A stretch of 19,986 nt of DNA from JAJFUG01 sp964473155 (lineage in GTDB: Bacteria; Gemmatimonadota; Glassbacteria; GWA2-58-10), in contig CAYYNT010000077.1 of NCBI GenBank assembly GCA_964473155.1, positions 1 through 19,986 of the forward strand. The letters are read 5' to 3'. This document shows positions 15,910-19,986 of this stretch, piece by piece. The notes under the pieces are model-generated. The model was not told the origin of the DNA. It ran no database searches and saw only the letters and a program-made list of their open reading frames with translations. A program made the position numbers and the translations under genes. Position 1 is the first letter of the stretch, and every line of letters starts with the position of its first letter.

Positions 15910-17841
15910 TCAGGCGGTCTTCGACCGGGTGTGCGGCAGCAGGCCACCGGCCAGGATCACCTCGCGCTCGTAGTCGGAAAGCTGGCAGAGCGCGCGGATT
16001 GTTTTCCCGTTTGTACGGTCTGTGACCGCGATTTCCTCACGCCTGGCTTCGATGGCGGCGCGGACGCCGGTCAGCTCCAGTTCGTCTCCCTGCCTGATCG
16101 CGTTGTAATCGTTCTCATCTGCGAAAGTCAGCGGAAGGATGCCGAAATTGATCAGGTTGCTGCGGTGTATGCGGGCGAAACTCTTGACCAGTACGGCTTT
16201 GAGGCCCAGGTACATCGGGGCCAGGGCGGCGTGCTCGCGGCTGGACCCCTGGCCGTAGTTGTGCCCGCCCACCACGAAACCGCCGCCAGCGGCTTTGGAG
16301 CGTTCCGGGAAAGTCTCGTCCAGGGTGTTGAACACGTACTGGCTGATTTTCGGGATATTGGAGCGCAGCGGCAGCACCTTGGCCCCGCCGGGCATGATAT
16401 CGTCCGTGGTGATGTTGTCGCCGGTCAGGAGGAGCACCTGACCTTTGAGTGTGTCGGCCAGCGGCTGGTTCACCGGGCAGGGCTGGATGTTCGGTCCGCG
16501 GATCACCTCCACAGCCTCGCCCTCGGGCGCGGGCGGCTCGATCATGCGGTCGTCGATGATGAACTCGGCAGGAGGGGCCACCTCGGGCGGTGTGCCTGAG
16601 GAATCCAGCTTTGGCAGCTCGCCCGCCAGGGCGGCGAGGGCGCAGACCTCGGGACTGGCTAACACCACGCCCACATCCTTGCTCCCGGCGCGGCCCTTGA
16701 AATTACGGTTGAACGAGCGCACCGAGACAGCGCCGGTGGGCGGCACCTGTCCCATGCCGATACAGGGGCCACAGGCGCTTTCAAGGATACGCGCCCCGGA
16801 GGCGATAAGGTCGCGCAGGCCTCCCGACGCGGCGATCATCTCGAACACCTGACGGCTGCCGGGGGTGACCACCAGGCTGACCTCCGGGTGCACGCGCTTG
16901 CCGCGCAGGATCGCCGCCGCGGCCATCAGGTCGTGGTAGCTGCTGTTGGTGCAGGAGCCGATACAGACCTGCTGGATTTTCAGCCCGGCTTTTTCCGACA
17001 GCTTCACCACGGCGTCCGGCGAATGCGGCATCGCCACCATCGGCTCCAGGGATGAAAGATCGATCTCCATGTTTTCATCGTAAGCGGAGTCTGGATCGGG
17101 AAGAAGCTCGCGCCAGGCGCTTTCCCGTCCCTGGGCTTTCAGGAACTCCAGGGTGCGATGGTCGGAGGGGAATACGCTGGTGGTGGCCCCCAGTTCGGCC
17201 CCCATGTTGGTGATCGTGGCGCGCTGGGTTACGTCCAGGCTCTCCACTCCGGGGCCGTAGTAGGCCACTATCCGTCCCACCCCGCCTTTCACGGTCAGGC
17301 GGCGCAGCATCTCGAGGATCACGTCCTTGGCCGAGGCCCAGCCCCTGAGCGCCCCGGTCAGCTTCACGCCCAGTATTTTCGGGCAGGTCAGGTGCAGCGG
17401 GCCGCCGCCCATCGCCACGGCTATATCCAGGCCGCCCACGCCGATAGCTATCATCCCGGCCCCGCCCGAGGTGGGGGTGTGGCTGTCCGAGCCAAGAAGC
17501 ACCTGCCCCGGCGCGCAGAACCTTTCCAGGTGCACCTGGTGGCAGATTCCGTTGCCCGGACGGCTGAAATGCGCGCCCACCTTGCGCGCCACGCTCTGAA
17601 GGTAACGGTGGTCATCCGCGTTCTCGGTGCCGGTCTGGAGCATGTTGTGGTCCACGTAGCTGACCGAGAGCTTTGTCTTTACGCGCGGGATGCCGATGGC
17701 CTCGAACTGAAGGTAGGCCATGGTGCCGGTGGCGTCCTGGGTCAGGGTCTGGTCCACCCGGATCGCGATTTCCGCTCCGGGGACAAGTTTTCCGGCGGCC
17801 AGGTGCTTGGTCAGTATTTTCTGCGGGACATTCAGGCCCAT
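15910..17841 (-). CDS. Aconitate hydratase, Aquifex-type
   Basis: The 643-residue cytoplasmic [4Fe-4S] enzyme isomerises citrate and isocitrate through cis-aconitate. The three cluster ligands are visible: Cys297 in GSCTNSS, and Cys357 and Cys360 in ACGPC. The domain 1 motif LGSDSHTPTSGGAGM (116-130) and the swivel-domain loop GQGSSREHA (530-538), which supplies the active-site serine, are intact. Its length of about 640 residues and organisation fit the short Aquifex-type aconitase group rather than the near 900-residue AcnA or AcnB. AAGGAG lies six bases before the ATG. It is the first gene of a two-gene unit with aspartase. Related homoaconitase or isopropylmalate isomerase activity is less likely, because those enzymes are shorter or split in two subunits. 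Confidence 0.93.
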   Translation of the reverse strand: MGLNVPQKILTKHLAAGKLVPGAEIAIRVDQTLTQDATGTMAYLQFEAIGIPRVKTKLSVSYVDHNMLQTGTENADDHRYLQSVARKVGAHFSRPGNGICHQVHLERFCAPGQVLLGSDSHTPTSGGAGMIAIGVGGLDIAVAMGGGPLHLTCPKILGVKLTGALRGWASAKDVILEMLRRLTVKGGVGRIVAYYGPGVESLDVTQRATITNMGAELGATTSVFPSDHRTLEFLKAQGRESAWRELLPDPDSAYDENMEIDLSSLEPMVAMPHSPDAVVKLSEKAGLKIQQVCIGSCTNSSYHDLMAAAAILRGKRVHPEVSLVVTPGSRQVFEMIAASGGLRDLIASGARILESACGPCIGMGQVPPTGAVSVRSFNRNFKGRAGSKDVGVVLASPEVCALAALAGELPKLDSSGTPPEVAPPAEFIIDDRMIEPPAPEGEAVEVIRGPNIQPCPVNQPLADTLKGQVLLLTGDNITTDDIMPGGAKVLPLRSNIPKISQYVFNTLDETFPERSKAAGGGFVVGGHNYGQGSSREHAALAPMYLGLKAVLVKSFARIHRSNLINFGILPLTFADENDYNAIRQGDELELTGVRAAIEARREEIAVTDRTNGKTIRALCQLSDYEREVILAGGLLPHTRSKTA

Positions 17842-17950
17842 CGGGTGCTCCTTTATCGAAAGTTCGGGTGAAAAGATGAACGTTGATCGCTCCGGTTATG
17901 TATCCGCCGCGGCTCGAAATGCCCTGTTAGACCCGGCTGACGATGTTTAA

Positions 17951-17998
17951 ATCCCCTGGAGAGGGGTGTCAACCGATTAATCGGGTGTCGGGGTGTGT
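17951..17998. repeat. Two-hairpin intergenic repeat, copy 2
   Basis: It has the same design as the copy at 14375: ATCCCCTGGAGAGGGGTG with 5-bp arms (17953-17957, 17962-17966), then the palindrome CCGATTAATCGG (17973-17984), then CGGGGTGTGT (17989-17998). The outer segments match copy 1 closely, while the inner stem differs but stays self-complementary. Both copies read in the same direction. Confidence 0.75.
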
Positions 17999-18093
17999 AG
18001 CCTTTTGCCACTAAGGCCCGGCAAACTCTATATAATTATTTCCATATTTGGGATCAAAGATCAAGCGGCGCGGCCGGGCCAACAGGAAAGAAA

Positions 18094-18130
18094 ATATAAT
18101 GTCAAAGGCCCGGAAATGCAAAAAGGGAGG
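18094..18130 (+). repeat. Direct repeat flanking the MutS-like gene, copy A
   Basis: These 37 bases match 19914-19950 at 33 positions, with a constant offset of 1820 bp and no gaps. The identical core is GGAAATGCAAAAAGGGAG (18112-18129). This copy ends 21 bp before the -35 box of the MutS-like gene. Confidence 0.8.
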
Positions 18131-18151
18131 GGGTATGCCAGGCATTTAACA

Positions 18152-18180
18152 TTGTCACCTGGGGATAATTCGGGTATTAT
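18152..18180 (+). promoter_or_regulatory. Sigma-70-type promoter for the MutS-like gene
   Basis: TTGTCA (18152-18157) and TATTAT (18175-18180) each match the consensus at five of six positions and are exactly 17 bp apart. Transcription would begin near 18187, giving a leader of about 60 bases to the ATG at 18246. Confidence 0.65.
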
Positions 18181-18245
18181 AGGAAATGCAAGAAGATCGA
18201 TAGAACGAGTGAGCAATACGATTTTTCAGTTTTTGGAGGAGTCTG

Positions 18246-19919
18246 ATGTCACAACTGGGTCTTGAAGTCCGTCCTATTTTCGAACATATCAGGCGGAGTA
18301 TTTTCTCTCTGTCTGAGTCATTATCAGGCAGACGTAACTCTCGCCGCCTGATCTTGTTGCGCGAGAACTGGGGACAGCCGGTCAAACGGGAGCGTAATTT
18401 CGAGCGAATTTCTGCTTTATATCGGCTGAATCCGCCGGATGCCGGAGAGTTCAGTCTGGATGACCGGACGTGGCGTGACCTGGAGTTCGATTCGATCTAT
18501 TCACATATAGAGAGTTGTCAGAGCCGTCTTGGACGACAGTTTCTTTACCGTATGCTGCGTGTGACCAAGCTGGATAATTCTGGTCGAGAATACTTTTATA
18601 CTCGGTACCGCATTCTGGAGAAGGAAAAGTCACTGCGTGAAGAGGCTCAACTGATACTGGCGCGTCTCGACAACGGGGCAGCGGATGGAGTGGCGGGTCT
18701 TCTCTGGGCCGATCTTCCTCCCGGACCGCGATTCGCCTTTCTGTTCTATCTCGCCTCCGCCGCCGCCATGGTCAGCCTGTCGCTTGCTTTCCTGCACCCC
18801 CTTGTGCTTATGGCGGCGCTGGCGTTCGGAATATGCAATATAATAATCAACGGGACTTATTTTCAGCGGATGGACATCCATTCAGGCAGCTTGGCTGCCC
18901 TGAATGCCATGTTGGCTGCGGCTCAGAAACTTGGCAACATGAGTGAAAGTCATGGACTGCCTCAATTGGAATACCTGCGCCGTCATGCCGGGACAATCTG
19001 TGCAATGCGTAAAAAGATTGGCTGGCTGATGCGGGACAAGACTGCTGCCGATAACCTGCTGAATATGGCGGTTGAGTTCTTAAACATTTTCTTTCTTTTT
19101 GATCTGCTGGCTTTCATACGTTCCCTGAAGCACCTGAAAGCATACCGCAACGAGTTGCGTGGAGTGTATGAGGCGGTCAGTTCATTGGATGCGGAGATAT
19201 CGGTGGCTTCCTGGCTGGCCGGGCAGATATCCATCTGCGCACCGGATTTTGCTGCTAAGGGTGGGCTGATCCTGGAAAACTGCGTTCATCCGCTGATCGA
19301 AGACCCCGTGCCAAACAGTGTGGAACTGGCTGGTGAATCGATACTGATCACCGGCTCCAACATGGCGGGTAAGACAACTTTCATCAAGACTGTGGGTATC
19401 AACGTGGTTCTGGCCAGGACTCTGGGTGTCTGCCTTGCTGCCAAGGCCGGAATTCCCAATCTTAGGGTCATGTCCAGCATTGAACGAGAATCGGTGGTTG
19501 AGGATCGCCGCAGCCGCCATCTGGCCGAGATCGACCGTCTGCACGAGTTTATACGGCTTGGAGATGCGGGAGACAATTGCCTGTTCCTGGTTGATGAAAT
19601 ATTCCATGGCACGAACACATTGGAACGTATTTCCTCAGCCGCGGCTGTATTGCGATATCTTGGAACCAGGGCCAGCCTGCTTGTCACCACTCATGACCTG
19701 GAACTCGCCGGTGAACTGGACGGAATGTTCCGGATGTGCCATTTCAGCGAGATGGTGGAGGAGGACCGTTTTTTCTTCGACTACCGTCTCAAACCAGGAC
19801 CCTGCAATACGCGCAACGCTATACGCCTTCTCGAATTGGAGGGCTATCCCCAGACCATTGTCTCCGAGGCCCGGAATATTGCCAGGCGGATTGAACAGGC
19901 AGGTGGGCAAGGGATATGA
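18246..19919 (+). CDS. MutS-related ATPase with predicted membrane segments, no mismatch-binding domain
   Basis: The 557-residue protein has a MutS domain III-like helical region (from about 75, DLEFDSIYSHIES..LGRQFLYRML) and a C-terminal MutS domain V ATPase. Visible ATPase motifs are Walker A GSNMAGKTTF (370-379), Walker B CLFLVDEIFHGTN (445-457, Asp450-Glu451), and TTHDLELAGEL with the switch His483. Two adjacent hydrophobic segments (about 162-182 and 184-203) interrupt the helical part, and another lies near 274-292, so membrane attachment is likely. The N-terminal mismatch-recognition and connector domains of MutS are absent, as is the Smr nuclease of MutS2. GGAGGA lies five bases before the ATG. 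Canonical mismatch repair is therefore unlikely, and the true role is unknown. The gene has its own promoter and is bracketed by a direct repeat. Confidence 0.88.
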   Translation: MSQLGLEVRPIFEHIRRSIFSLSESLSGRRNSRRLILLRENWGQPVKRERNFERISALYRLNPPDAGEFSLDDRTWRDLEFDSIYSHIESCQSRLGRQFLYRMLRVTKLDNSGREYFYTRYRILEKEKSLREEAQLILARLDNGAADGVAGLLWADLPPGPRFAFLFYLASAAAMVSLSLAFLHPLVLMAALAFGICNIIINGTYFQRMDIHSGSLAALNAMLAAAQKLGNMSESHGLPQLEYLRRHAGTICAMRKKIGWLMRDKTAADNLLNMAVEFLNIFFLFDLLAFIRSLKHLKAYRNELRGVYEAVSSLDAEISVASWLAGQISICAPDFAAKGGLILENCVHPLIEDPVPNSVELAGESILITGSNMAGKTTFIKTVGINVVLARTLGVCLAAKAGIPNLRVMSSIERESVVEDRRSRHLAEIDRLHEFIRLGDAGDNCLFLVDEIFHGTNTLERISSAAAVLRYLGTRASLLVTTHDLELAGELDGMFRMCHFSEMVEEDRFFFDYRLKPGPCNTRNAIRLLELEGYPQTIVSEARNIARRIEQAGGQGI

Positions 19920-19950
19920 TGACAAAGGCCGGGAAATGCAAAAAGGGAGA
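19914..19950 (+). repeat. Direct repeat flanking the MutS-like gene, copy B
   Basis: This copy overlaps the last codon and stop of the MutS-like gene (ATA TGA) and runs into the leader of a possible next gene. It differs from copy A at four of 37 positions. Its AAGGGAGA end could serve as the ribosome-binding site for the ATG at 19958. Confidence 0.8.
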
Positions 19951-19957
19951 GATTGGG

Positions 19958-19986
19958 ATGAGGTTCTACGCTCTGTCGGGAGGAAA
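19958..19986 (+). CDS. Possible start of a further gene, cut by the window end
   Basis: The ATG at 19958 follows the purine-rich AAGGGAGA tract by seven bases and begins MRFYALSGG before the window ends. An alternative start at 19936 in another frame (MQKGRDWDEV) is also open. Only nine full codons are visible, so neither product nor frame can be decided. The same-strand position right after the MutS-like gene suggests an operon partner. Confidence 0.35.

Larger units (their letters stand above)
17842..18245. other. Divergent intergenic region, repeats and promoter
   Basis: These 404 bases separate the aconitase start (minus) from the MutS-like start (plus). They hold a two-hairpin repeat (17951-17998), an AT-rich stretch (about 18025-18060), one copy of a direct repeat (18094-18130), and a strong promoter-like pair (18152-18180). 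An open frame across 17993-18265 has no ribosome-binding site or family resemblance and is not called. No convincing promoter for the aconitase gene was found. Confidence 0.6.

Noticed and set aside
15187..16599. Plus-strand open frame of 470 codons across the aspartase and aconitase genes
   Set aside because: It spans two recognised genes on the other strand, is low-complexity in Gly, His and Arg, and has no domain features.
17993..18265. 90-codon frame before the MutS-like gene, including a possible short start at 18116 (MQKGRGYARHL)
   Set aside because: It has no ribosome-binding site, no family resemblance and overlaps the promoter and the MutS-like start. A small protein cannot be fully excluded because the direct repeat carries the same MQKGR start at both copies.

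Overview
The window is GC-rich bacterial DNA with three parts. No rRNA, tRNA, integrase or transposase was seen, so the lineage cannot be fixed. The Aquifex-type aconitase and the load of secreted polysaccharide enzymes suggest an uncultured environmental bacterium, perhaps of the FCB or a neighbouring candidate phylum; this is inference only.

Part 1 (122-14258) is a polysaccharide-degradation locus. Three tandem paralogues of the heparinase II/III polysaccharide lyase-like family lie on the minus strand in one apparent operon (6285 down to 122). One is a predicted lipoprotein and two have ordinary Sec signal peptides. Divergent from them, on the plus strand, are two secreted proteins of no family I can name firmly (6555-7619 and 7894-9777, both TIM-barrel-like), a DUF1003 membrane protein (9793-10509), a DUF5060-type glycoside hydrolase (10555-12297) and a GH127/DUF1680 beta-L-arabinofuranosidase-like enzyme (12321-14258). 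Together they suggest breakdown of an acidic glycan containing uronic acid, possibly with L-arabinofuranosyl or similar side groups. No sugar transporter, SusC/SusD pair, sulfatase or regulator lies in the window.

Part 2 (14488-17841) is a minus-strand two-gene central-metabolism operon: an Aquifex-type aconitase followed 12 bp later by an aspartase. The intergenic regions on both sides each carry a copy of the same two-hairpin repeat. Its inner stem differs in sequence between copies but stays self-complementary. A perfect 30-bp palindrome lies beside the first copy.

Part 3 (about 18094-19986) holds a MutS-related ATPase with predicted membrane segments and no mismatch-recognition domain. 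It has a good sigma-70-type promoter and sampled stretches of its 5' half and middle are visibly lower in GC. A 37-bp direct repeat (33/37 identical) brackets it, and a further gene appears to start just before the window ends.

No clear new multi-gene system such as CRISPR, a toxin-antitoxin or a defence island was found. The best leads are the lyase triplication with a diverged middle copy, the two unassigned secreted proteins, the paired-hairpin element, and the repeat-bracketed MutS-like gene.
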